Shown here piece after piece: positions 49,401 through 56,628 of a DNA stretch of 64,000 nucleotides. Every line of letters starts with the position of its first letter. The first letter of the stretch is position 1. Source of the DNA: Pseudoalteromonas galatheae (GTDB lineage: Bacteria > Pseudomonadota > Gammaproteobacteria > Enterobacterales > Alteromonadaceae); assembly GCF_005886105.2 (NCBI RefSeq), contig NZ_PNCO02000001.1:62001-126000 (forward strand), given 5' to 3'. The position numbers and the translations under genes are program-made. The notes under the pieces were generated by a model, which made no database searches, was not told where the DNA came from, and saw only the letters and a program-made list of their open reading frames with translations.

Positions 49401-52400
49401 GTATTTACATCAACCACAGCTTAGTGCTGAGCGTTTTATTGAGCTACAAGTCTCTCCCTCGCACATGGTGCGAGCCTATAAAACGGGAGATTTGGTTCGC
49501 CTGCTTAGCAACGGCCGTATCGCCTATATGGGTCGTAACGATGGACAAGTAAAACTGCGAGGTTATCGTATTGAACTGGCCGAAATTGAACAGCAAATTG
49601 GGCTGCTATCGAGCGTACAAGAATGTGCGGTTCAGATAACCACAAGCGCGTCAGGGCAGCCACAGTTGCAGGCATTTGTGGTAACAACAACTGAGCCTCA
49701 AGTGCTTCAAGCCCAGCTAAAGGAAAGACTACCAAGTTATATGGTGCCAGAGCATTTTGTCATGCTCGCAAGGCTACCTTTGACACCGCATGGCAAGGTT
49801 GACCATCGTACCTTGGCAACGCTTGGTAAAACTCAACAGATTATCACGGTAACCGAGCAGAGCGCGGTCACACCACAGGCTAACAGCGTCGTTGCTCAGT
49901 TATTGGCGATTTATCGGCAGGTATTAAATACGCCGTCCATGACAGCTGAAGACGACTATTTTGCGTTGGGCGGCGACTCTATTTTGAGTATTCAAATCGC
50001 CAGTAAAGCCAAAGCACTCAAGTTACCAGTTAGTGCTACCGACGTGTTTACCTACCCCAGTGTTTCGGCACTTGCAGCAAGACTTGCCCAGCAAGATATT
50101 CTGGTGCCGACGGACAGAGAAAGACTGCCATTGGTTGGTCAACTCGATAAATTACCAATTCAGTATTGGTTTTTTGCTCAGCAATTTACCAAACCCAGTC
50201 ATTGGGATCAGAGTGTGCTGGTGAGTGTAGATAAATCCGTTACACCAGCTCAGCTTATGGAGGTTGTAAAATATCTGCTTACCCAGCACGACGCGCTACG
50301 CTTGGTGGTTGCAGATGAAAACACCCTATTTGTACGTGATAGCATTGATATTCAAAAGGTATTTACGGCGCATACACTTGAGCGTGAGGTATGGCAAGCT
50401 GAGCTGAGTGAGTTCAGTGAACAAGTGCAGCAAGGTTTTGCGTTTACTAGCACGCCACTGTTTAAAGCAGTGCTATTTGTTACACCTAACAGTGAGGCCA
50501 ATAATCGCTTGCTGTTTAGCGCGCATCACTTGCTAGTGGATGGCGTCTCTTGGCGGGTGTTACTTGAAGATGTGAGCCAGCTACTACAGCAGCAAATAAA
50601 CAATGTGCCGTTGGAGCTTCCTGCCGCAAGCGCGAATTTGGCTGAACTTGCCGATTTTTATCGTGAACTTGCATCTAATGAGCGCGATTTGCGCAAATGG
50701 CAGAAGGTGGCTGCGCTGGCTGAAAGCTCACACTTATTGAGCCTAAAAGATACAAGCGCGACTCCAACCATAGCCAAAGCTCGCCACACGTTATCAGCAT
50801 CGCACACCCGTGCATTATTGGGATCTGCCAACACCAGTTATGGTACGACGGCGCAAGCACTGCTGCTCAGTGCACTTGCCTGGTGTGCGCAAAAGCGTGG
50901 TGCAGGCAGTGAAGTGATCATGCTAGAAGGGCATGGTCGCGAGTTACTGACGGAGGCACTGGACAGCAGCCGAACCATTGGCTGGTTAACGGCGCTCTAT
51001 CCAATGCCGTTATTTAGTAATGGTAGCCGCTTGCATGATGTGATTTGTAGTATCAAGGCAAAGCTTGAAAGGAGCGCTAAAGTTGCCAGTAGTTATGGTG
51101 CTGCGCGGTATTTACACCCAGAGCCAAACGTTCGCTCATCGCTTGAGATTGATACCCGAGACTTACTGTTTTTCAACTATTTAGGCCAGCTAGATACAAT
51201 TATTGAGCAGCAAGGTTTGCTGGGAGATGCTAGTGAGTCGACAGGCACTTTGGTTGCAGAGTCAAATCTCAGTTACTTTGGAGCGCAGCTAACAGCGGCT
51301 GTTGTCGATGGTCAATTGGCGTTAACGCTGGAGTTTGACAGCCAGCGCTTAGCATCTGAAGCAGCAGAGCGACTAAGTAAAGAGATACTCGAAAGTCTAA
51401 TTCAGGTCATCGAGCATTGCCAATCCCAGCCTCAACGTCATTACACAGTCAGTGACTTTGCACTTCTCAGCGGCATTTCTGAACGGCAGTTACAGCGCAT
51501 ACTTGGGCAATTTGACGAGGAAGTTGAGGATATTTACCCTCTAACTGGTTTGCAACAAGGCATGTGGTTCCACAGTCAAACGGCACGTGAGACGCACACT
51601 CAAAGCACGCTACCTTACGTCGAGCAAACCAGCTTATTGCTACAAGGTTGTGTGGATATTGAGGCGTTGAGTTACGCTTGGCAGCAATTGATTAAGCAGC
51701 ACAGCATATTACGCTCGGCATTTATAGACGTTGCTGGCGAGCCGCTGCAAGTGGTCTGTAAACATGCCGAACTACCGCTGAATCTGGTGCACAGTGATGC
51801 TATTGCAGAAGAACAATCGTACATGGTGAATTCACAGGCCGCGGTGGAGCTTGCCGAGCCGCTTAGGCTTTCACAAGCGCCTTGTATGCGATTGAGGTTA
51901 ATTGCTTTTGAGGATGGCAATGTTGGGGTGGTTTGGACTTATCATCATCTCATCATGGATGGCTGGTCATTACCGATATTATTTGCTGAATTAGTGGCAT
52001 TTTATCAAGCTCGTTGCCAAGGTGAGTTACGCCCCATTGTGGTAGATAATTTCCGCGATCATATCGAATATTTGCATACACATGTTGAGTGTGATGAAGC
52101 GTTTTGGCGGGATTATTTGGGTGGTGTTAGCGCTCCCACATTACTCAGCGAAAAGATACTACATACTGAAAATAAAGCGGCAGGTGTTAAAGAGCTCAGT
52201 GTGACTTTACCGCAATCGCTGCAAGATGCCGTGACTCGCTTTACGAGCGAGCAAGGACTTACCGTCAATCAGTTTATCCAAGGGCTCTGGGCTTATTGGG
52301 TGGCAAGTTGCTGCAATGAACCGTATGCCTTATTTGGTCAAACCATCGCGGGCAGACCTACAGCGCTTAGTAGAATGGCGCAGCGCGTTGGCTTGTATAT

Positions 52401-55400
52401 CAATACGCAAGCGGTCCATGTAACGATAGATCAAAATGCGCGTGTGAAAGATTACCTGCAAGCAGTGAAGTCGCAGCTTACGGCATTAACGCAGCACCCG
52501 CATACACCACTGACACAAGCTCATCAGTGGTCGGGTATTGACAACGACAGTCCATTATTTGATTGCTTGTATGTTTTTGAAAATTATCCGCAAGATCCGT
52601 TACAAAATAGCGCTGAGCTGCCATTCACGGCAATCACTTTAAGCGAAGTTGACGAAACACACTACCCATTGACCTTTGTGGTCGGCGTAGGGGCGAGTTT
52701 ATCGCTCACGCTGAGCTATCAGCAGCAATGCTTTGATGAAGTGTTTATCGAGCAAAGCCTTGCGGCGATGCAGCAGCTGATGTTAGCTACGACACAACAG
52801 CCTGAGCAAACACTCGGAAAATTGTCTTGGCAGCCTCAACACGCGCAGTACAGCAAGGCATTGCCTCTGCCTACTTTTTCACTGACGCAAGCGGCGAAAT
52901 ATCAAACGCCAAATTTACCTATTCAGCAATTATTTGCGCAAGTTGCTGCTGAATTTCCTGAGCATATTGCTATTCGTGAATATAGTACCGCCTCTGGGGA
53001 GGCTCGCTGTTATCAATATTCACAGCTGGATAAAGACGCCAATCAGCTCGCCCATTACCTTGCATCACGATTAGAGCTAAGTACAGCCCCCGTTATTATT
53101 GGCCTGTGTCTAGAGGCGGATTACCAGCTTATTGTGGCTATGCTTGCGGTGCTCAAATTAGGTGCGGCTTATCTACCAATTGCACCAACACTACCCGAAT
53201 CTCGACGTCGTTTGCTGTTGCAAAATGCCAATGCAGCCATGCTGATTACTAAAACAGAATATTGGCAGGGTAGCTCGGAGCTGGTGGTGCCTCAAGTCGA
53301 TTTAGATAGTATTCAGGGCGCTTTGGCCGAGCAGCCTAGTCGTTGCTTTACTGCGCCATGCCAGATTGACGACCTCTGTTATGTAATTTATACCTCGGGC
53401 ACCACGGGCATGCCAAAAGGGGTAATGGTGGAGCATGCCAGTGTCGTTAATTATGTGCAGGCATTAGCCTCGCAATATGCAATGACGCCCAGCGACAATT
53501 ACCTGCAATTTGCTAGCATGAGCTTTGATGTGTTTGCGGAAGAAGTTTTTTGTACTTTACTTCGTGGTGCAACCTTGGTGATGGCACCGACAGACGACAT
53601 GTTGGATCCCAACAAGCTGGCGCAATTAAGCCAAGATGCTGAGTTAACACTGATGAGTTTGCCAACGGCGTATTGGCATCAACTTGCAGCAACTTCAGTC
53701 ACCCTGCCAGATTCGCTGCGGATCATCACCATAGGTGGCGAGCAAATGCAGATTGCCGCGCTCACCGATTGGCAGCAGCGCTACGGCGACCGTATTCGAA
53801 TAATTAATGCCTATGGCCCAACCGAAGCAACCATTTCGGCAACGCTTAATGATGTCACGCACTTCAGCGGTGCACGCGTGCCAATCGGTCAGCCTATCGC
53901 TGGTTTGTCTTTATATTTACTCGATGAACAGCTTCGAGCGGTGGCCACCGGTGTGGAAGGGGACTTATACATTGCGGGTATTGGCCTTGCCAGAGGCTAT
54001 CTCAACGACGAGGAAAAGACGCAGCAAGCCTTTATTATTGAGCCAAATAGCGGCCAGCGACTTTATAAAACTGGCGATCGCGCTTGCTGCTTAGCCTCAA
54101 ATGAATTGCTGTATCTAGGCCGTGGTGATGACCAAGTTAAAGTGCGCGGTTACCGCATCGAATTGGGTGAGATTGAACGGCAACTTCAGCTGCTAGACGA
54201 GGTTGCTGCTTGTGCTGTGGTGGTGCGTGAAGATAGCAGTAACAACGCGCAATTGGTGGCATTTGTGCAGCCAGCGCAGCATACGGAAGTGAGTGATGCA
54301 GCTCTGCGAGCGCAGTTACGCGCAGTACTACCCGCTTACATGGTCCCTGAGTTGTTCCAATCAATTAGCCAGCTTCCGCTGACAACGAACGGCAAAGTCG
54401 ATCGCAAACAGCTCATTGCGCTGGCCGGATCATACACTTCGCCTCAATCCTTGCGGCAAGAGGCTAAGCAGGAAAGGCTCACACCACTACAAACTCAATT
54501 AGCGCAGCAGTTTTCCTGTCGTTTGCAAGTGGATGGCGTGTGCCTTGACGATAACTTCTTTAATTTAGGTGGTCATTCGCTATTAGCGATGCGTTTAGTG
54601 GGTGATATTAATCAGCACCTACAACTCAATTTGCCGCTGTCGGCACTGTTTGAGCATCCAACCGTGCGTGGGCTCAGTCAGTATGTTCAAGCATTGAGAG
54701 ATGGTCTTAGCGAACGCGATGGCAAACCCCAATCGCTTGAAACCTTAGTGTGTTTGCAAGAGGGGGAGCTTGGTTTTACACCTGTGGTGTTGATTGCGGG
54801 TGCGGGAGGTTGGCTTATGGCATTTCATGCGTTAGTGAATGGGCTTGATAGCCGTATACCCGTTTATGGCTTGCAGCCAGAGGCGCTCGCCGAGGAACCG
54901 GAGACGCTAACTTCTATTGGCCGCACCGCAGAGTATTACTTGAGTGTATTAGCAGGCGCTGAACTTGGTGAGCAAGTGCATTTGGTCGGACATTCTTTTG
55001 GCAGCTTTATTGCCTATCGACTTGCCACTTTACTTGAGCAACAAGGTCGCATTGGCTGTTTGGTAACTGTGATTGATACGCCTGTACCGAGCAATCCAGC
55101 GCTTAACTTAGATGAAGCGCAAATCGCACAAATGATGCTGGATAATCTGGTGGCGTTTTTCCGCCTTAGTGTCTCTGATGCTGAAATCAGTGCTTATAAG
55201 CAAGGTGATGCTTCAGCACGCATTGCCTATCTCAATCGCTGGATACATCAAGCTGGATTTAATTTTAGTGATGCGCATCTACGCCACTTTCAACAAGTTT
55301 TTAGTGCCCAACTTCGAGCAAATATTGAGATGCCGTCTATGCTTAGCGACACCCCAATCTGCGTTGTAAAAACGCAGCAAACGCAAGAATTTGAAGGCCG

Positions 55401-55545
55401 TCCTGTGAATAAAGACATGGGATGGAAACCATTTAGTCACTCTCTCTCTTGTTATGAAGTCAAAGGAGATCATTTGTCCTGCCTGCAAGCCGAGCAAGTG
55501 GGGCAGTTGGTTAACATAATTGAGCGCAACTATGTGTTGCACTAG
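43489..55545 (+). CDS. Terminal nonribosomal peptide synthetase (modules 5-7, E and TE)
   Basis: These 4018 residues hold a TubC-like docking domain (1-57), C-A-PCP (Ser1094), C-A-PCP (Ser2164), an epimerisation domain, C-A-PCP (Ser3697) and a thioesterase (GHSFG, Ser3836; catalytic His in KGDHLSC). Predicted residues are Thr, D-Leu and a basic amino acid. The PCP before the epimerase has the expected GGDSI, and the condensation domain after it has the D-residue-accepting form YPLTGLQQGMWFHS. The start is ATG 43489, overlapping the TGA of the previous gene and preceded by GAGGAG; an in-frame GTG at 43486 is the alternative. The thioesterase should release or cyclise the chain. Confidence 0.95.
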   Translation: MNEQQRQIEALIAEALAAGVTLYEKNGGLAFKQTAGFPPQLKQQVVEYKSEIIAYFQQQSRDMANSSPKIVLQPNAGKILPLSFAQEGLWFIEQLQGSKQYYMPAEFLLRGELSIPAMRSAVQDVVLRHDILRARFVKNEQDGQPQLQITDDISAPFEWLDASVAAEETRQAYIASRIAAHQNKPFDLAHDCLLRVLVVSDGDEHHLAFNMHHIVSDGASMALLAQEIEAGYRKHIGAPYTPLVTMQVQYSDFSQWQRAQLTPERIEAPLAQLKQQFSELAPLQSLPCDFVRPAIQSLTGKVYRQALDTSLFAAISTQAKSLQLTPFMWLLNTFMLFIARLTQSQQVVVGTPELGRHHPELTPLIGLFVNTLVMQAKLESDMPFSQWLQQQKALNLAAFEYRDIPFDKVVEAIGAPRDLSHHPLVQILFTLETRNERAFTLPGLSVQEVQKQQADSTPVKCDLELNAVIDEQALYLHWKFDSNLYTEETIKHWADCFHTLLQACVTAPHTAVGELALLSQKQQQVLITGAQCQAATWPKQDTITSLFTRYAEHFSTRTAVQDSTTMLNYRDLNDRANALAVMLLQKGVTPRTMLVVSVSRSIEMIVTLLAVLRVGAAYVPVDPAYPQERIEYILGDVQSPWLLCDNATQAQFSQLSYQLINVSQAEHQVSREALKLLDAIQIEPQDLAYMIYTSGTTGRPKGVQIEHRHVVRLLHVEPNLFDFNEQDVWTLFHSFCFDFSVWEMYGALLFGGRLVVVDKATAQDTQAFAQLLVDAQVTVLNQTPSAFYALQATLLNDSQLASLCAVRYVIFGGEALQPSKLQPWAQHLSNCQLINMYGITETTVHVTFKALEHTDLTLGTSNIGRAIPTTSCYVLDDKQRLLPQGAVGELYVGGEGVCRGYWQRDELNATRFIQNPFSEAPEQRLYRSGDLVRLMASGELSYVGRIDDQVKVRGYRIELGEIENQLRHHPEVAEVTVLLNRQDPENVWICAFVVLHKQVEFDDITLVMQQFLKQNLPDHMLPAKVQAVAAMPLTSNGKVDKKALLQQLDTSVNENTYEAPIGELETQLASYFSEILQRESVGRYDDFFRLGGHSLLAAKLANHIRKTLHIELPLQAIFTHPTVQGLAAALEKQDVQLSTIAVVDKTNGVALSFAQQRLWTLDQMQQGSQQYQIQALLAFSGELDLSAFEQSWQKVLSRHQVLHSAITNTNDGPKQHLVALPEHFVTLIDVSTQSPLWQTVVWQRAVRDDQAQGFDLSKDLMIRATLVRFSSGYHRLIVNMHHIASDAQSIEVLMRELTQFYAHYTQGCELAHDLIAPPEVQYADYAHWHRAQCQGAQQSADMAFWSAHLDDAPPLHQLPLDTPRGQVVNNSAQAFTEQLSAETWQRLQQYCQRLGITPFIWLHSAYAVVLAKFSQVDDIVIGAPFSGRHHPQVEQLIGFFVNALPIRVKLDWQQSFSQLLDIQKEQIEQLHQHQSLPFEQLIDHLGVSRELSHQSVFQLSFAFNPEPQHTPEFVGLSTEVLTSENMRAKFDLELSATVSGQGLRLHWLYNSGLFERETVASIAECFNAVIVQLLAQPECPLADIKLCKEQPLENHAISGKSAPEHFEQSVLEQIERNMAEPAQAERLAVIDTNSNQTLSYGELNERAKALAALLLSEGLQPEQPVLVAMTGSADLIVAMLAVLKAGGCYVPVDPHYPQARVNYIAKDSGAALVLTKCEFAARFESAELDDNHIDAEYRSPHVMCVDDANVRARLAAISLPQQFPKVKAEQLAYVIYTSGTTGNPKGVMIAHQGLANLCGWHQRAFAVDNHSVASQTANPAFDAATWEIWPYLCAGASLVCVTKAVLQSPAELTACFNSHQVTHSFIATPIAQALLTESLFNPQSLRYLLVGGDKLGALQAKEYGFTLVNNYGPTEASVVATSGVVEFDGKVPDIGLPVDNSQLFILDPQLHAVPPGMIGELYITGAGLARGYLHQPQLSAERFIELQVSPSHMVRAYKTGDLVRLLSNGRIAYMGRNDGQVKLRGYRIELAEIEQQIGLLSSVQECAVQITTSASGQPQLQAFVVTTTEPQVLQAQLKERLPSYMVPEHFVMLARLPLTPHGKVDHRTLATLGKTQQIITVTEQSAVTPQANSVVAQLLAIYRQVLNTPSMTAEDDYFALGGDSILSIQIASKAKALKLPVSATDVFTYPSVSALAARLAQQDILVPTDRERLPLVGQLDKLPIQYWFFAQQFTKPSHWDQSVLVSVDKSVTPAQLMEVVKYLLTQHDALRLVVADENTLFVRDSIDIQKVFTAHTLEREVWQAELSEFSEQVQQGFAFTSTPLFKAVLFVTPNSEANNRLLFSAHHLLVDGVSWRVLLEDVSQLLQQQINNVPLELPAASANLAELADFYRELASNERDLRKWQKVAALAESSHLLSLKDTSATPTIAKARHTLSASHTRALLGSANTSYGTTAQALLLSALAWCAQKRGAGSEVIMLEGHGRELLTEALDSSRTIGWLTALYPMPLFSNGSRLHDVICSIKAKLERSAKVASSYGAARYLHPEPNVRSSLEIDTRDLLFFNYLGQLDTIIEQQGLLGDASESTGTLVAESNLSYFGAQLTAAVVDGQLALTLEFDSQRLASEAAERLSKEILESLIQVIEHCQSQPQRHYTVSDFALLSGISERQLQRILGQFDEEVEDIYPLTGLQQGMWFHSQTARETHTQSTLPYVEQTSLLLQGCVDIEALSYAWQQLIKQHSILRSAFIDVAGEPLQVVCKHAELPLNLVHSDAIAEEQSYMVNSQAAVELAEPLRLSQAPCMRLRLIAFEDGNVGVVWTYHHLIMDGWSLPILFAELVAFYQARCQGELRPIVVDNFRDHIEYLHTHVECDEAFWRDYLGGVSAPTLLSEKILHTENKAAGVKELSVTLPQSLQDAVTRFTSEQGLTVNQFIQGLWAYWVASCCNEPYALFGQTIAGRPTALSRMAQRVGLYINTQAVHVTIDQNARVKDYLQAVKSQLTALTQHPHTPLTQAHQWSGIDNDSPLFDCLYVFENYPQDPLQNSAELPFTAITLSEVDETHYPLTFVVGVGASLSLTLSYQQQCFDEVFIEQSLAAMQQLMLATTQQPEQTLGKLSWQPQHAQYSKALPLPTFSLTQAAKYQTPNLPIQQLFAQVAAEFPEHIAIREYSTASGEARCYQYSQLDKDANQLAHYLASRLELSTAPVIIGLCLEADYQLIVAMLAVLKLGAAYLPIAPTLPESRRRLLLQNANAAMLITKTEYWQGSSELVVPQVDLDSIQGALAEQPSRCFTAPCQIDDLCYVIYTSGTTGMPKGVMVEHASVVNYVQALASQYAMTPSDNYLQFASMSFDVFAEEVFCTLLRGATLVMAPTDDMLDPNKLAQLSQDAELTLMSLPTAYWHQLAATSVTLPDSLRIITIGGEQMQIAALTDWQQRYGDRIRIINAYGPTEATISATLNDVTHFSGARVPIGQPIAGLSLYLLDEQLRAVATGVEGDLYIAGIGLARGYLNDEEKTQQAFIIEPNSGQRLYKTGDRACCLASNELLYLGRGDDQVKVRGYRIELGEIERQLQLLDEVAACAVVVREDSSNNAQLVAFVQPAQHTEVSDAALRAQLRAVLPAYMVPELFQSISQLPLTTNGKVDRKQLIALAGSYTSPQSLRQEAKQERLTPLQTQLAQQFSCRLQVDGVCLDDNFFNLGGHSLLAMRLVGDINQHLQLNLPLSALFEHPTVRGLSQYVQALRDGLSERDGKPQSLETLVCLQEGELGFTPVVLIAGAGGWLMAFHALVNGLDSRIPVYGLQPEALAEEPETLTSIGRTAEYYLSVLAGAELGEQVHLVGHSFGSFIAYRLATLLEQQGRIGCLVTVIDTPVPSNPALNLDEAQIAQMMLDNLVAFFRLSVSDAEISAYKQGDASARIAYLNRWIHQAGFNFSDAHLRHFQQVFSAQLRANIEMPSMLSDTPICVVKTQQTQEFEGRPVNKDMGWKPFSHSLSCYEVKGDHLSCLQAEQVGQLVNIIERNYVLH
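43720..46890 (+). other. Module 5 (C-A-PCP), predicted Thr
   Basis: The pocket residues read D-F-W-N-I-G-M-V-H-K, the classical threonine code. They come from FDFSVWE, VLNQTPS, YVIFGGEAL and NMYGITETTVHV. The condensation motif is HHIVSDG at residue 212. Confidence 0.88.
46930..51510 (+). other. Module 6 (C-A-PCP-E), predicted D-Leu
   Basis: The pocket residues read D-A-W-F-L-G-N-V-V-K, a known leucine code, from FDAATWE, HSFIATP, LLVGGDKL and NNYGPTEASVV. The epimerase has HHLLVDG (2346), EGHGRE, TIGWLTALYP and FNYLGQLD, so D-Leu is expected. The condensation motif is HHIASDA at 1281-1287, with Ala replacing the final Gly; the catalytic second His and the Asp remain. Confidence 0.85.
51515..55545 (+). 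other. Module 7 (C-A-PCP-TE), predicted basic residue
   Basis: The pocket residues read D-V-E-S-T-G-A-I-S-K, from SFDVFAEE, LMSLPTA, IITIGGEQ and NAYGPTEATIS. Glu at the third position suggests a cationic side chain; the E-S pair resembles a bacitracin lysine code as I recall it, but Orn or Arg is possible. The thioesterase begins near residue 3750 and has GHSFG with GDH. Confidence 0.55.
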
Positions 55546-55577
55546 CAAAAGTACTTACTTTTAAGGATGGGAAAACA

Positions 55578-56546
55578 ATGGATCACGCACTTTCTTTGGA
55601 ATTGGATCCGACAACGATTGCAGCAGACTCTCGGATACATGACTTATCTGAGGTTAAACAAAGCGGCATGGCATGGGTGAAAAACCACGTTCAAGAGGTG
55701 AATAACTGGGTTGAGCGAGATGGTTTTGCGTTGCTTCGTGGCTTAAATATTGTGAGCACGAATCAGTTTAGCGCCATACTTGAGACCTTGTTTGGTGAGC
55801 GTTTAAGCCAGTATGTTTATCGCTCTTCACCACGAACGGCACTGAACAACAATATTTACACCACCACAGAATATCATGCCGATCAAGTGATCCTGCAGCA
55901 TAACGAAAATGCTTACTCCAATGTTTGGCCGATGCGAATGGGCTTTTTTTGTGTGATCCCAGCAACTACGGGTGGGTGCACACCACTTGCCGACAGCCGT
56001 GAAGTATATCGTCGTATTCCCAGTGAATTAAGAGACAAGTTTGAGCGTTTAGGTGTGCAGTACGTGCGTAACTACGGTGATATTGACCTACCTTGGCAAG
56101 AGGTTTTTCAGACCGAGAGTAAAGCCGAGGTTGAGCAATATTGCCGACAAAATGAAATCGAATTTACTTGGCTTGATGATAAAAGGCTACAAACCAAGCA
56201 ATGGCGTCCGGCGGTCATGCGCCATCCGAAAAGTGGTGAAAAGGTATGGTTTAATCAAGCTCACTTGTTCCACTGCTCGAGCCTAGATAATCAACTCAGT
56301 GCACAAATGCGTGACAGTATCGGCAGTGAATTTTTACCTAGAAACGCCTTTTTTGGTGATGGTAGCGAAATAAGTGACCAAGACATCAAGCTCATCAATC
56401 AGGTTTATCAAGACCTCAGTTTTGCTTACCCGTGGCAAAGAAACGATATTTTGCTGCTGGATAATATGCTGTTTACTCATGGCAGAGAGGCCTATACAGG
56501 CACTCGTAAAGTACTAGTTGGCATGGCAAATATCGCGTCAGCATAA
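55578..56546 (+). CDS. SyrP-like Fe(II)/2-oxoglutarate-dependent hydroxylase (TauD superfamily)
   Basis: This 322-residue protein is of the TauD family branch found beside peptide synthetases, where SyrP hydroxylates carrier-bound aspartate at the beta carbon. The metal site is seen as HNE in ILQHNENAYSN and the distal His in MLFTHGREAYTGTR, whose Arg should bind 2-oxoglutarate. GGCTPLADSREVYRRIP and VQYVRNYGDIDLPWQEVFQT are family hallmarks. It starts 32 bp after the last synthetase gene with a strong AAGGATGGG site. Its substrate is probably one of the Asp/Asn residues, or another residue; this is inferred from context only. Confidence 0.88.
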   Translation: MDHALSLELDPTTIAADSRIHDLSEVKQSGMAWVKNHVQEVNNWVERDGFALLRGLNIVSTNQFSAILETLFGERLSQYVYRSSPRTALNNNIYTTTEYHADQVILQHNENAYSNVWPMRMGFFCVIPATTGGCTPLADSREVYRRIPSELRDKFERLGVQYVRNYGDIDLPWQEVFQTESKAEVEQYCRQNEIEFTWLDDKRLQTKQWRPAVMRHPKSGEKVWFNQAHLFHCSSLDNQLSAQMRDSIGSEFLPRNAFFGDGSEISDQDIKLINQVYQDLSFAYPWQRNDILLLDNMLFTHGREAYTGTRKVLVGMANIASA

Positions 56547-56628
56547 CTAGTTGGTACTCATTCCGATGAAAGTCGGGCAACAACATTTGTTAGTGGTTAC
56601 GTGGTTGGCAATGTAAGGAATTTGAACA

